From JAADHX01 sp964569385 (GTDB lineage Bacteria; Actinomycetota; Acidimicrobiia; Acidimicrobiales; Poriferisodalaceae), in the NCBI GenBank assembly GCA_964569385.1, contig CAZMUM010000026.1, positions 1 to 64,000 on the forward strand: 64,000 nt of DNA, read 5' to 3'. The position numbers were made by a program, and so were the translations under genes. The notes beneath the pieces are model-generated. The model ran no database searches. It was given only the letters and a program-made list of their open reading frames with translations, and was not told where the DNA came from. Positions 52,111-60,866 of the stretch are shown one piece after another (within the stretch, counting starts at the first letter, position 1; every line of letters starts with the position of its first letter).

Positions 52111-52705
52111 AGGGCCTCGTTGAGGTTGGGCCCTTGGTTCTAGCTTCATCGACCGCGCTCATGGCCGAGCGCAATTCTTCTAGCCAGCTGGTTTCGTTGT
52201 CGGCCACCAGACGAACGCACCAGGCCAGGGCCTCGCTTCGACTTCTGGCCACGCCGGCGTCGATGAGCGTGTCGAGCGTGGCTCGATCGTCCATCAACAG
52301 CCTGGTCATGACCGGAACGTTGCCGACGGTGTAGTTGGAACGGCTTTTGCCGCAGGTTGTGGCCCATGAGACCTTGCGACGGAACGTCGATTGGGCCCGT
52401 TCGGCGATGCCCATTCGTTGGTCTCTGGTTTCTTCGCGAAATGTCTCGATCCGGGCCTCTTCGGCGATTTCGGTGCTCGGGTTGTTGCCCAGATCGGGAA
52501 CAGGAAGCATGCCCGTCACGATGATCTCGTCGCGATCGAACTCGATCTCGATCGGCTCGGAGAACCAAGTATCGGGAAGGCTGCCAACGAACCAGGCCTC
52601 GATCTCGTCGGTGGTCGTTGGCGTCGGTTCTTGCTGTCGTCGGCCACCAGGCCCACGCCGGCGGCGAGGACCGCGTTCGTCTTGAGGTGATGATGGGAAA
52701 CGCAT
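52109..52705 (-). CDS. conserved hypothetical protein, unknown function
   Basis: I do not recognise this 198-residue protein. It starts with a low-complexity basic Arg/Gly/Gln stretch, then EIEAWFVGSLPDTWFSEPIE and FDRDEIIVTGMLPVPDL, a small beta-rich unit. A C-terminal helical part contains DDRATLDTLIDAGVARSRSE then ALAWCVRLVA, resembling a ribbon-helix-helix-type dimerisation segment. It starts with ATG after aaagag. It may be a DNA-associated protein, but this is a weak inference. Confidence 0.65.
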   Translation of the reverse strand: MRFPSSPQDERGPRRRRGPGGRRQQEPTPTTTDEIEAWFVGSLPDTWFSEPIEIEFDRDEIIVTGMLPVPDLGNNPSTEIAEEARIETFREETRDQRMGIAERAQSTFRRKVSWATTCGKSRSNYTVGNVPVMTRLLMDDRATLDTLIDAGVARSRSEALAWCVRLVADNETSWLEELRSAMSAVDEARTKGPTSTRP

Positions 52706-52881
52706 CGTGTTTCTCTTTCGGTGTGGTCGGCGATTGTGTAACGAAGTAATAATGTAATGAAGTAATTGAATACCACTCTAGAAAAGATCTTGAGATACCG
52801 ACGGTGACATCGGTCTCATTTCGCAGGCGTTGCTGTCAGACCGAATTGGACGTTGGCGTTCACATCGACAATCCTGAGTAG
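52706..52881. other. intergenic region with AT-rich patch
   Basis: This gap separates divergent genes. Between about 52738 and 52800 it is AT-rich, with the short repeats gaagtaataatg and gaagtaattgaa, which probably mark the promoter area of one or both genes. No gene is seen. Confidence 0.35.
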
Positions 52882-54525
52882 GTGACGGTTCGAAACTTGT
52901 TGTTCGTTATGGCCGACCAGCTGCGTTGGGATGCAATTGGTTGTGCCAATACCGACCTGCCGTTCGCTACGCCCAACATTGATGGGCTCGCGGGCCGTGG
53001 GGTGCGGTTCGATCGGGCTTACGCGCAGGGGGCAACGTGCGGAAGTTCTCGCATGAGCTTCTACACCGGTCGTTACGTCACTTCCCATGGGGCTAGACAC
53101 AACGAGATACCCCTAAACCTCACCGAAGCCACCCTTGCCGATCATCTGCGACCGCTCGGCGTCGAGTCGTATCTCATTGGCAAAACTCACAGCGTCCTCG
53201 ACCCATTCGGCGTGGCTGCACTCGGGCTCGATCCGGCCGGAGCAACAGCGCAGATTCGCGCCGATGCTGGCTTCAAACGAGTGGTCCGCTACGACGGAGT
53301 TTCCGCCTCCAACTCGCCCGAATCGGGTCAGACCGCCTACGACGATTTCCTGCGGTCGAACGGGTACGACATGGCCAACCCGTGGCACGACATCGCCAAC
53401 AGCGGCCTTCGCAACGATGGGTCCAGCGCGTCAGGCTGGACGATGGAATCTGGCCAGTGGCCAGCCATTGTTCCCGATGAGTTATCCGAGACTGCATGGA
53501 CTACAGATCTAGCGATCGACTTTCTGCGCGACAAAGGCGCTACGCCGTGGTGCCTTCATTTGTCCTATATCAAGCCCCACTGGCCCTACGTAGTGTCCGA
53601 ACCGCACCACCAACTTGTCGACCAGGCCGACCTTCCGGTGGTGAAACGATCGGAGCGCGAAGTTGGCGGCCACCCGGCCTTGACAGCCTTTCAAGCGATG
53701 AGAATCTCGAAGAACTTCTCAGACGACACCAAGCGCGCCGGCGTGCATTGTGCTTACTACGGGTTGATCGCTCAGCTCGATTATCATCTGGGTCGGCTGT
53801 GGGGCGAGCTCGAACGCTTGGGCCGTTCCAATGACACCATGATTGTGTTTACGTCCGATCATGGCGATTACATGGGCGATCACTGGATGGGCGAGAAGGA
53901 CTACTTGCACGACTCGGCTATTCGGGTGCCGCTGATCGTGGTCGACCCAAGTCCCGCTGCTGACTCAACGCGCGGGTCGACGATTAACGCGCCTATCGAG
54001 TGCATCGACGTTCTACCAACGTTCGTCGAAGCGGTCGGGGGTGATCCCGACACCAGCCTTGGCGGCGGCTGGCTCGAGGGAAAGAGTCTCAACCCGTTCC
54101 TGTCCGGTGTCGCTAGGGGGACAGGTTCGCCCCAAGTTGCCGTTAGCGAGACCGACTACGGATTTCGGGAAATGCGTGATGCTCTTCCTGAACTCGAGCC
54201 GCGGCTGCTTCGGGCTCGATCGATCGCGACCGAACGCTGGAAGTACATCGAACACGACATGTTCGAACCCCAGCTATTCGACCTCGACAACGATCCAGAC
54301 GAGCTCATCGACCTTGGCCAACACCCGGGCTACAAATCGGTGCGTTCCGATCTGGCCGACGGATTGCATCAATGGCGCAACTCGCTAAAACTCGACCCTC
54401 GCACACCAGCGAATCGCTTCGCTCGACCAGGGTTGGGCGCCGTCGCCGCCAGAGGATTCCCGATCGGGTTCTGGGACGACGACGAAATCCAAGCCGCAAG
54501 GGATACCCGTGACCTACTTCGCTGA
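52882..54525 (+). CDS. sulfatase / phosphonate monoester hydrolase-like enzyme with CGSSR active site
   Basis: The 547-residue protein belongs to the alkaline phosphatase superfamily. It has N-terminal metal residues LLFVMADQLRWDAIG, the nucleophile motif Cys53-Gly-Ser-Ser-Arg57, YLIGKTHSVLDPFG and FTSDHGDYMGDHWMGEKD. The usual CxPxR Pro is replaced by Ser. The pattern RMSFYTGRYVTSHG and overall length are closer to phosphonate monoester hydrolases than to arylsulfatases, so it may act on mixed phospho- and sulfoesters. GTG start. It overlaps the following thioesterase by 17 bp. Confidence 0.83.
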   Translation: MTVRNLLFVMADQLRWDAIGCANTDLPFATPNIDGLAGRGVRFDRAYAQGATCGSSRMSFYTGRYVTSHGARHNEIPLNLTEATLADHLRPLGVESYLIGKTHSVLDPFGVAALGLDPAGATAQIRADAGFKRVVRYDGVSASNSPESGQTAYDDFLRSNGYDMANPWHDIANSGLRNDGSSASGWTMESGQWPAIVPDELSETAWTTDLAIDFLRDKGATPWCLHLSYIKPHWPYVVSEPHHQLVDQADLPVVKRSEREVGGHPALTAFQAMRISKNFSDDTKRAGVHCAYYGLIAQLDYHLGRLWGELERLGRSNDTMIVFTSDHGDYMGDHWMGEKDYLHDSAIRVPLIVVDPSPAADSTRGSTINAPIECIDVLPTFVEAVGGDPDTSLGGGWLEGKSLNPFLSGVARGTGSPQVAVSETDYGFREMRDALPELEPRLLRARSIATERWKYIEHDMFEPQLFDLDNDPDELIDLGQHPGYKSVRSDLADGLHQWRNSLKLDPRTPANRFARPGLGAVAARGFPIGFWDDDEIQAARDTRDLLR

Positions 54526-55294
54526 CGAGACTCAACCCACCGAAACCGGTCCCGGCCGGTTCGAACTCACCACTACCTCGGCCTGGAACATCGGCACCAA
54601 CGCCAACGGCGGATATGCCCTCGCCCCCTTATTGCGCGCGATGGCAGCTTCGGTGTCTCATCCAGACCCGATCACGATGACGACCCACTTCCTTCGTCCC
54701 GTTCAGGGCGAGCTACACACCGAACTCTCTGTCGAAGTAGTTCGAACTGGAAGGAGAGTGTCGACCCTGCGTGGTGAGCTCACCCAAGGTGGGAAGATCT
54801 GCCTAATTGCCACGGCTGCATTCGCCGATCTCGCAATGACGGCGGAACCCGAGTGGTCGATACCGGCACCAGATCTTCGGCCGCCAGACGAGTGTTTTCA
54901 CCGAACGGGCCTCGAGCAAGGCATCGACCTGCCCATCCTTTCGCGCTGCGATGTACGTATACGACCCGACCTCGCCGGCGCCGGATCTAGCGATGAGGCG
55001 CTCGTCGATGGCTGGATACGTCTCGTCGATGGCGAAGAACCAACTGTGTTTTCGTTACCTCTGTTCAGTGATGCATTTCCACCGTCGGTATTTCCTCGGC
55101 GTGGTTTCAGCGGTTGGGTGCCGACGATCGAACTAACGGTTCACGTCCGTCGACGACCAGCCCCAGGGTGGATTCAAGCCCGATTCGAAGTTGACGATCT
55201 CGACGGCGGCCTCTTGATCGAAAGCGGCACTCTGTGGGATTCCACCGGTGCCGTGGTCGCCCGGTCTCGTCAACTCGGAATGCTCATCGAGTAA
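54509..55294 (+). CDS. acyl-CoA thioesterase family protein (TesB-like double hotdog)
   Basis: The 261-residue protein resembles actinobacterial thioesterase-like proteins: WNIGTNANGGYALAPLLRAM, then TMTTHFLRPVQGELHTELSV and the second hotdog with FSGWVPTIELTVHVRRRPAP. A GTG start with aaggga upstream lies inside the sulfatase 3' end. Association with a second hydrolase gene parallels the sulfatase-thioesterase pair at 10.7-12.6 kb, which may reflect a common need. Confidence 0.82.
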   Translation: MTYFADETQPTETGPGRFELTTTSAWNIGTNANGGYALAPLLRAMAASVSHPDPITMTTHFLRPVQGELHTELSVEVVRTGRRVSTLRGELTQGGKICLIATAAFADLAMTAEPEWSIPAPDLRPPDECFHRTGLEQGIDLPILSRCDVRIRPDLAGAGSSDEALVDGWIRLVDGEEPTVFSLPLFSDAFPPSVFPRRGFSGWVPTIELTVHVRRRPAPGWIQARFEVDDLDGGLLIESGTLWDSTGAVVARSRQLGMLIE

Positions 55295-55425
55295 CGAACA
55301 TCACTCCAACCGGGAATGTCACGGTGGTCTCGGGTTGTTGTGATTCGTTGGGTCTGTCTGCTGGCAAACTCTACTGATCACCGCAGCTTCGAACTGCACT
55401 CCACTAACTGGGATTGGAACTTCCG

Positions 55426-56382
55426 ATGGCTGAAATCCTCGACTCCATCATCATTGGCTCAGGGCCGGCTGGTCTAACCGCCGCGGTCTATACAGCGCGC
55501 GCCAGTTTGGCGCCGTTGGTCATTGAGGGCGAACCATCGTCTACTACCGACCAGCCCGGCGGACAGCTCATGTTGACCACCGAAGTCGAGAACTTCCCAG
55601 GGTTCCCCGAAGGCATCATGGGCCCAGACCTCATGATCAACATGCGCGCCCAGGCGGCCCGTTTCGGAGCCGACATTCGCACCGAGAAAGTAAGCAAGGT
55701 CGATCTATCGTCTCGGCCATTTGGGGTTTGGGTTGGTGACCCAGATGCCGCCGAGCCCACCTACCAGGGCCGAACTCTCATCGTTGCTACTGGAGCCCAG
55801 TCGGTAATGCTCAATCTCGACCGCGAGATCGACCTCATCGGTCATGGCGTTTCCACATGTGCCACATGCGACGGGTTTTTCTTTGGTGACCAGGAGATCA
55901 TCGTTGTTGGCGGTGGCGATTCGGCCCTGGAAGAAGCAAGTTTCCTAACAAAGTTTGCGTCGCGGGTCACGATCGTGCACCGTCGCGACGCGCTCAGGGC
56001 TAGCCAGATCATGCAAGACCGGGCCAAGGCCAACCCCAAGATCGAGTTCAAGTGGAACAGCCAAGTCGTCGAATACCTGGGCGACACCAAGTTGGCGGGC
56101 GTAAAGCTCGAAGACACGTTGACGGGCGAGATAACTGAGATGGCTGTGTCAGGGCTCTTCATCGCGATTGGCCACCGCCCCAACACGAGCCTTTACAAGG
56201 GCCAACTCGACATGGAAGACAGTGGATATCTCATCGCTGGTCCAGGTACCAGCACCAACGTCGAGGGTGTGTTCGCTGCTGGCGATGTGGCCGATCACAT
56301 ATACCGTCAGGCCATCACGGCGGCGGGGTCCGGGTGCCAGGCTGCTCTCGATTCCGAGCGGTGGCTTGAAGCCCAAGAGTGA
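55426..56382 (+). CDS. trxB: thioredoxin reductase
   Basis: TrxB passes electrons from NADPH through FAD to thioredoxin. The 318-residue protein has the FAD motif IIIGSGPAGLTAAVYTARA, active-site Cys145-Ala-Thr-Cys148, the NADPH motif IIVVGGGDSALEEASFL, and the C-terminal GVFAAGDVADHIYRQAITAA. ATG 55426 has ggaa at good spacing. No thioredoxin gene follows. It is the obvious cellular reductase for thiol/selenol proteins such as the DsbA- and AhpD-like selenoproteins here, but there is no direct evidence of a link. Confidence 0.94.
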   Translation: MAEILDSIIIGSGPAGLTAAVYTARASLAPLVIEGEPSSTTDQPGGQLMLTTEVENFPGFPEGIMGPDLMINMRAQAARFGADIRTEKVSKVDLSSRPFGVWVGDPDAAEPTYQGRTLIVATGAQSVMLNLDREIDLIGHGVSTCATCDGFFFGDQEIIVVGGGDSALEEASFLTKFASRVTIVHRRDALRASQIMQDRAKANPKIEFKWNSQVVEYLGDTKLAGVKLEDTLTGEITEMAVSGLFIAIGHRPNTSLYKGQLDMEDSGYLIAGPGTSTNVEGVFAAGDVADHIYRQAITAAGSGCQAALDSERWLEAQE

Positions 56383-56403
56383 AATCGGGCGGTAAGTTGA
56401 GCT

Positions 56404-57168
56404 ATGCCTACAGGCGGTTTAGATGTCGACACGTACCTTGAGCGGATCGGCTTCGATGGTCCGATCAATCACGACGTCGACACCATCGAGCGGTTACAGA
56501 TAGCCCATCTCAGCACGGTGCCGTTCGAGAACCTTCACGTATTTCATCGGCTCGGAGTTAGAACAGACATCGCCTGGAGTGTTCCCAAGATCGTCGAGAG
56601 GCGATTGGGTGGATGGTGTTTTGAGAACAACGGCGCGTTCGCGGCGCTGCTGGACGGGCTCGGGTTCGAAGTCCGTCTCTTGGGTGCGGCTGTGTTGCTT
56701 GGCGGCCCGACCGACGTGATCGATCATCTGACTCTCGAAGTGCAGGCTGCTGGGTCATGGCTGGTCGATGTCGGTTTTGGCGACAGCTTCATCAAACCGC
56801 TCGACCTGAATAGACGTGGTCCCCAAGATGGCGGCACCGGAACCTTCGAGTTGATGCCAAGCCCCAAAGGCCTCACGCTCACCGTTCTCGACGACGATGT
56901 ACCCGCGGCTCAGTACCGGTTCAAACGCGTGAGTCTCGAGCTAGCCGACTTCGACCCTGCGTCTCAGAAACTTCAGACCAACGAAACGGGCCAGTGGTTG
57001 CTTAAGCGATTTGCCACGCGCCTAATCGACGACGGCCCCAACCGAGTGACACTCCTGACCGATCGCCTGAAACTGAAGATCGATGGCGAGACGACCGAGA
57101 CTGCGGTGCCGGCCGAACGGTGGGACGATGTCCTCTCCGAATGGTTCGGTATGCGCGTGCCGGGGTAG
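56404..57168 (+). CDS. arylamine N-acetyltransferase
   Basis: NATs transfer acetyl (or propionyl) groups from acyl-CoA to arylamines and hydrazines. The 254-residue protein has the complete catalytic triad Cys72 (RRLGGWCFENN), His108 (VIDHLTLEV) and Asp122 (WLVDVGFGDSF), at positions nearly identical to characterised NATs, and an early PFENLHV block. It lies 21 bp after trxB. Its natural substrate is unknown. Confidence 0.92.
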   Translation: MPTGGLDVDTYLERIGFDGPINHDVDTIERLQIAHLSTVPFENLHVFHRLGVRTDIAWSVPKIVERRLGGWCFENNGAFAALLDGLGFEVRLLGAAVLLGGPTDVIDHLTLEVQAAGSWLVDVGFGDSFIKPLDLNRRGPQDGGTGTFELMPSPKGLTLTVLDDDVPAAQYRFKRVSLELADFDPASQKLQTNETGQWLLKRFATRLIDDGPNRVTLLTDRLKLKIDGETTETAVPAERWDDVLSEWFGMRVPG

Positions 57169-57186
57169 CCCGCTCCCTCACGTTGG

Positions 57187-57600
57187 TCAGGTGAGGTCGA
57201 TTAGTCCAGCTTTGGCGGGCGAGAACCCGCAGGCCGAGTAGTAGAAGTCGGCCAGGTCGTCGTCGAAGTCGACGTGTAGCCATTCGCAGCCAGCTGCTTT
57301 GGCCTGATCGCGAGCATCAGCGACGATACGGACGCCGATTCCCTTCCGTTGGTGTGGGTTCGAGACCATGACGTCCTGAATCCACGCATGCACGTGGCCG
57401 TCCCACAACACATTGACGAACCCGATCAATCTGTCTCCGTCGCGTGCCGTAACCCAACCGAGACTGTGGTTCGCCGTTAGTTCCTCCCAGTTGAGCTCCG
57501 ACTCGTCGAACACTCGGGTTTCGAATGCTTCGGCGTGTAACTCGTTGACTTCGGCGTTGGCGAACTCGCCGCGCCAGCTAACTGTGAGATTGTCGTCCAC
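57187..57600 (-). CDS. GNAT family N-acetyltransferase
   Basis: The 137-residue protein has the acetyl-CoA-binding motif A as VMVSNPHQRKGIGVRIVADA, with the Q-x-x-G-x-G/A pattern, and IGFVNVLWDGHVHAWIQDVM before it. The end CEWLHVDFDDDLADFYYSAC GF pattern is typical of motif B. It has no signal peptide. The amine substrate is unknown. It ends 18 bp from the convergent NAT gene and lies just downstream of the ThDP enzyme on the same strand. Confidence 0.87.
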   Translation of the reverse strand: MDDNLTVSWRGEFANAEVNELHAEAFETRVFDESELNWEELTANHSLGWVTARDGDRLIGFVNVLWDGHVHAWIQDVMVSNPHQRKGIGVRIVADARDQAKAAGCEWLHVDFDDDLADFYYSACGFSPAKAGLIDLT

Positions 57601-57615
57601 GAGGTCGACCGCCCG

Positions 57616-59229
57616 TTAGCGCTGACCGCGAACAGGGCCCTGGGAAAGGAAAGGCCATGGGTTAGGGACGGTGCCGATCTGACACACCACCAAAGACGGC
57701 CCATCGTGCCCGAACGCTTCGACGAGCGCAGCCTCGACACCCGCGGCGGTGTCAACACCTTGGGTGTGGACGCCAAAGCTCTCGCCGAACTTCACGAAGT
57801 CGGGGTTCTGGAGGGTTGAGGCGATGGTGCGGTCGGCGCCGAAGGTTTCGGTCTGGATGCGCTTTACGTTCCCGAAGGCGCCGTCCTCATACAACAAGAT
57901 CGTGACTGGAATATCGTGCTGAACCGCGGTGGCTAGCTCGGTTGCTGAGAACATGAAGCCCCCATCGCCAACCACCCCAAGCACGTTTCGACCCCGAAGA
58001 GCGACTTGGGCTCCAATGGCGTGGGGGACGCAGGCTCCAAGAGTTCCGGCCGCACCAGTGGACAGAAACGAGCGGGGGTGGCGGTGTTCGAACAAAATGT
58101 GAGCGGCGAACCCCATTTGAGTTACGTCTTCAACCAGCACGCCGTTGTCTGGAAGAGCGGCCCTAATGGCCGCCATGTGTTCACGTTGAGGTACGAGGTG
58201 TTCGGTCGCGGCGTTGAACTCGGTCATCTTTGCGGCGACGTCGACGCTGAAGTCATAGCGGTCACTCTGAGGTGATAGCTCGGCGAGGAGAGCATCGACT
58301 GTCGTCTGCGCGTCGGCGTGAATGCCGATGGTGTCAAGACCGAACAGATCGAGGTCGTGGTTGTCGATGTTGATGCTGACGATCGTCTGGTCGTTGTCGG
58401 TTCCCCAGCGCGACGGGAACTCGAGCCTGGTTCCGATGGCGATGACCAAGTCGGCATCGCGCCAGAACTCGCGCCCGACCGGTAATGGGCACCAAAGAGG
58501 GTGGCGGCAGTCGACAACTCCATGACCTTGGCGCCTGGTGAAGACGGGGCACCGAAGAGTGTCGACCAAGGTCCGGATACTTGGCGCGGCGTCTTGAGCC
58601 CCGCCACCAACAGCAATCAGCGGTCGTTTGGCTTTGGCGACAAGGTCGGCCAGTGCGGCTATCTGGCCGGCATCGGGTACCGGCCTATCCGTTGATGGCT
58701 TTTTCAACTCACCGGTCACCGTCGCGAGCCACCGATCGGCCGGAACTTCGAGGCCGACGGGGCGAGGCGCGCCAGCGAACACATTGTCGAGAACACGCTG
58801 AAGAGCGTCGGTGGCAGTCTCTCCGTCGGAGATGTACTCGGTCGACTTGGTTAGCTGTCGCAATACTGCGGTCTGGTCTGGCAGATCGTGAAGCACACCG
58901 GCGGCCCGACCGCGAGAGTTGTGCGGAACTGCACCACTTAGGGCGATGACTCGCCCGCCGGCCCAATAGGCACTGGTAAGACCGGCGCCGGCATTGAGCA
59001 GGCCAGGACCAGGAACAACGGCACAGGCAGACGGCTTGCCCGTGGCTTGGCTCGCGCCGAGCGCCATGTAGGCGGTGCCCTGCTCGTGTCTCGCCATGAT
59101 GGGCCTGATGTCGGTGGCATCGACCAAAGCGTCGAAGAAATTGTCGTTCTGAACGCCTGGCAAGCAGAACAACATGTCGATGTTGGCGTTACGAAGAAGC
59201 TCGATTGTCTGTTGGGCGACTGTGGTCAT
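57616..59229 (-). CDS. thiamine diphosphate-dependent enzyme (acetolactate synthase-like)
   Basis: The 537-residue protein has all three domains of the family: the N-terminal LPGVQNDNFFDALVDATDIR with catalytic Glu in MARHEQGTAYMALG, a central nucleotide-like domain (AKRPLIAVGGGAQDAAPSIR) and the C-terminal ThDP/Mg motif LGVVGDGGFMFSATELATAV ending with the Asn in YEDGAFGNVKRIQ. It is probably a benzoylformate decarboxylase or acetolactate synthase relative. There is no small regulatory subunit or ilv gene nearby, so anabolic acetolactate synthase is unlikely. Confidence 0.88.
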   Translation of the reverse strand: MTTVAQQTIELLRNANIDMLFCLPGVQNDNFFDALVDATDIRPIMARHEQGTAYMALGASQATGKPSACAVVPGPGLLNAGAGLTSAYWAGGRVIALSGAVPHNSRGRAAGVLHDLPDQTAVLRQLTKSTEYISDGETATDALQRVLDNVFAGAPRPVGLEVPADRWLATVTGELKKPSTDRPVPDAGQIAALADLVAKAKRPLIAVGGGAQDAAPSIRTLVDTLRCPVFTRRQGHGVVDCRHPLWCPLPVGREFWRDADLVIAIGTRLEFPSRWGTDNDQTIVSINIDNHDLDLFGLDTIGIHADAQTTVDALLAELSPQSDRYDFSVDVAAKMTEFNAATEHLVPQREHMAAIRAALPDNGVLVEDVTQMGFAAHILFEHRHPRSFLSTGAAGTLGACVPHAIGAQVALRGRNVLGVVGDGGFMFSATELATAVQHDIPVTILLYEDGAFGNVKRIQTETFGADRTIASTLQNPDFVKFGESFGVHTQGVDTAAGVEAALVEAFGHDGPSLVVCQIGTVPNPWPFLSQGPVRGQR

Positions 59230-59320
59230 CGCTGCACGATAGTCATGAAGCCGGCATCGACAAGCAAGGAGCAGCCAACTTTTAGCCCTAAGGTCGGCAC
59301 CTCACGAAGGACACACCTCG

Positions 59321-59830
59321 ATGACCAACATCTTGCTAACGGGATTCATGGGAACCGGAAAGTCGTCGATCGGGCGCGCTTTGGCCGACGCCATCGGGCT
59401 CGACTTCGTCGACACCGACGAGTTGATCATCGAACGACATGGGTCGATCGAAGCCATCTTTCACACTCTCGGCGAGCAAGCCTTCCGGTCGATGGAACGC
59501 GCAATCGCGGTCGAGCTGTCTGGCCGCCACAACGTTGTCGTGGCCACCGGTGGCCGTTTCATGCTCGACGACCACAACGTCGATCTCCTCGTACCCGAGT
59601 ACGACGTGATTGCGCTTGTGGCCGACGCGGCCACAATTGCGAAGCGGGTTCTAGCCGACGGGATTGCGATGAGGCCGTTGTTTGCCGACGCCGCGGATCC
59701 GGTCGGTCGCATCGATGAGCTACTGGCAGAACGTCGACATGGCTACGAACGGTTCAGCACCGTCGACACCGTCGGCCGTTCCATAGCCGAAATCGCCGCC
59801 GACCTCGCCACCCGCTTTAGCGGTGGGTAA
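59321..59830 (+). CDS. aroK: shikimate kinase
   Basis: AroK phosphorylates shikimate at the 3-hydroxyl. The 169-residue protein has P-loop GFMGTGKSSIGRALAD (residues 8-23), the shikimate-binding FVDTDELIIERHG, the LGEQAFRSMERA block and GGRFMLDD. The lid contains MRPLFADAADPVGRIDELLA. Other aro genes are not adjacent, and some sugar kinases of this fold look similar, so the substrate is likely but not certain. The stop codon lies in the loop of a hairpin at 59821-59839. Confidence 0.82.
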   Translation: MTNILLTGFMGTGKSSIGRALADAIGLDFVDTDELIIERHGSIEAIFHTLGEQAFRSMERAIAVELSGRHNVVVATGGRFMLDDHNVDLLVPEYDVIALVADAATIAKRVLADGIAMRPLFADAADPVGRIDELLAERRHGYERFSTVDTVGRSIAEIAADLATRFSGG

Positions 59831-59889
59831 TCCCCACCGAAAGGCTTGCGGGCCGAGTTGTGCACCGTGGCGGTGGGTAACTCCCACCG
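59821..59889. terminator. pair of repeated stem-loops between convergent genes
   Basis: CGGTGGG and CCCACCG form a 7-bp stem at 59821-59839 (loop taatc) and again at 59871-59889 (loop taact). The surrounding 24-25 bp, ending gaaag, are duplicated with a 50-bp period. The first hairpin contains the aroK stop codon in its loop; the second lies just before the stop of the convergent AhpD-like gene. No T-run is present, so a bidirectional transcription end is likely but not proven. Confidence 0.55.
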
Positions 59890-59900
59890 AAAGCAGTTTG

Positions 59901-60866
59901 CTAGTTGGCGAAGTGGGTGGGGATTTCGACGCCGAGGTCTTCGGCCAGGTTGGCGGTCGGGCCCATGGGGCCGACGCCTAGGGCGTCGAGGAGGCGATTC
60001 ATCATCTCGAAGTTGCCTGCCACCGCAAATGTCCTAGCGGCGGCGGCTTCACCAAGTTCGGCGACCAGTTGGGCTCTGGCGTCGACCAGTTCTACGTCGT
60101 CACGAAGCACCGCTGCGTCGGCCGCGGCCATGATGTAACGAGCGCCGGCAACGCCAACATCGACAGACAAATCTTTGATTCCGGCTAGCTGGGCCTGGAC
60201 ACCGAATTTGGGCGAGCTCGCACGGAGCATCGACGAATGGGCGAGCATTCAGAAGAAGCAATCGTTGATGAGCGACGTTCGGGCCGCCACGACTTCCATC
60301 TGGTCGCGCTGTAATCCGCGCACGATCTCGAGGTCGGCCATCTCCTCGATCGAGATGTAGAACGCGGCAGCGATATCTTCCATGCCCTCGTTCTCGGGCG
60401 GGACCGCCGACAGAGCAGTGGTAGGAAACGCGGCGCCGACGGTTGGGGCCCAGCCGCCAGCGAGTTTCGCTTCTGCAACCACAGTTCGAGATGGCTCGCC
60501 CTCGATCGGTAGAGGAAGGGCGCGGGGGAAGGTGCCCATACCGAACTCGAATGTGTCGACTGCGCAGAGGCGAGCCACTATGCCCAGAATTTCGATGTAC
60601 TCAACCCCCGTTAGACCCTGCTGGAACAGACCTTGCACATCACTTGATCTGATGTCCGATGGCGTGGCCGCGATGGCCCTGGCCGCGGTGATGATCGCCG
60701 CGGCGATCTGCGGAGTTTCGATCTGTGCTTCGGCGACTGCGGCGCGAGCTTGACGAGCGATGGCCAAGCGCTGCGGGCCGGTGAACCATGTTCCTGGCCG
60801 AGCCAGTCGGCTCCATTCGCGCTCGATTGCATCTTCGTAGGAGGCCTCGATAGCGAGCGTCGTCAT
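59901..60866 (-). CDS. AhpD/carboxymuconolactone decarboxylase-like protein with in-frame UGA (CxxU): predicted selenoprotein
   Basis: AhpD-fold proteins use a CxxC...H site to reduce peroxides or transfer electrons. From ATG 60866 the frame reads VVAARTSLINDCFF, then TGA at 60249-60251, then MLAHSSMLRASS. The family pattern R-x-S-x-x-N-x-C-x-x-C-x-x-x-H is therefore kept, with Sec (residue 206) in place of the second Cys: CFFUMLAH. Total length is 321 residues: an N-terminal helical half related in style (QRLAIARQARAAV, EYIEILGIVARLCAVDTFEF) but without CxxC, and the C-terminal CMD half carrying the active site. A SECIS-like hairpin with a bulged U follows at 60213-60232. A peroxidase or thiol reductase role is inferred. 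Confidence 0.88.
60213..60232 (-). promoter_or_regulatory. SECIS-like stem-loop of the AhpD-like selenoprotein gene
   Basis: On the minus strand GCUC/GAGC form a 4-bp upper stem around loop CGUGC. Below a single bulged U (60229), CGA/UCG adds 3 bp. The loop begins 24 nt after the UGA. A bulged U plus G-containing loop is the classical arrangement of the E. coli fdhF SECIS. The loop is identical to that of the DsbA-like gene. A competing longer-range pairing (GCUCGC with GCGAGC) is possible. Confidence 0.72.

Noticed and set aside
59901..60248. A separate 115-residue gene directly after the TGA at 60249
   Set aside because: The ATG immediately after the stop splits the conserved CxxC...H site of one CMD domain; read-through as Sec explains both parts.
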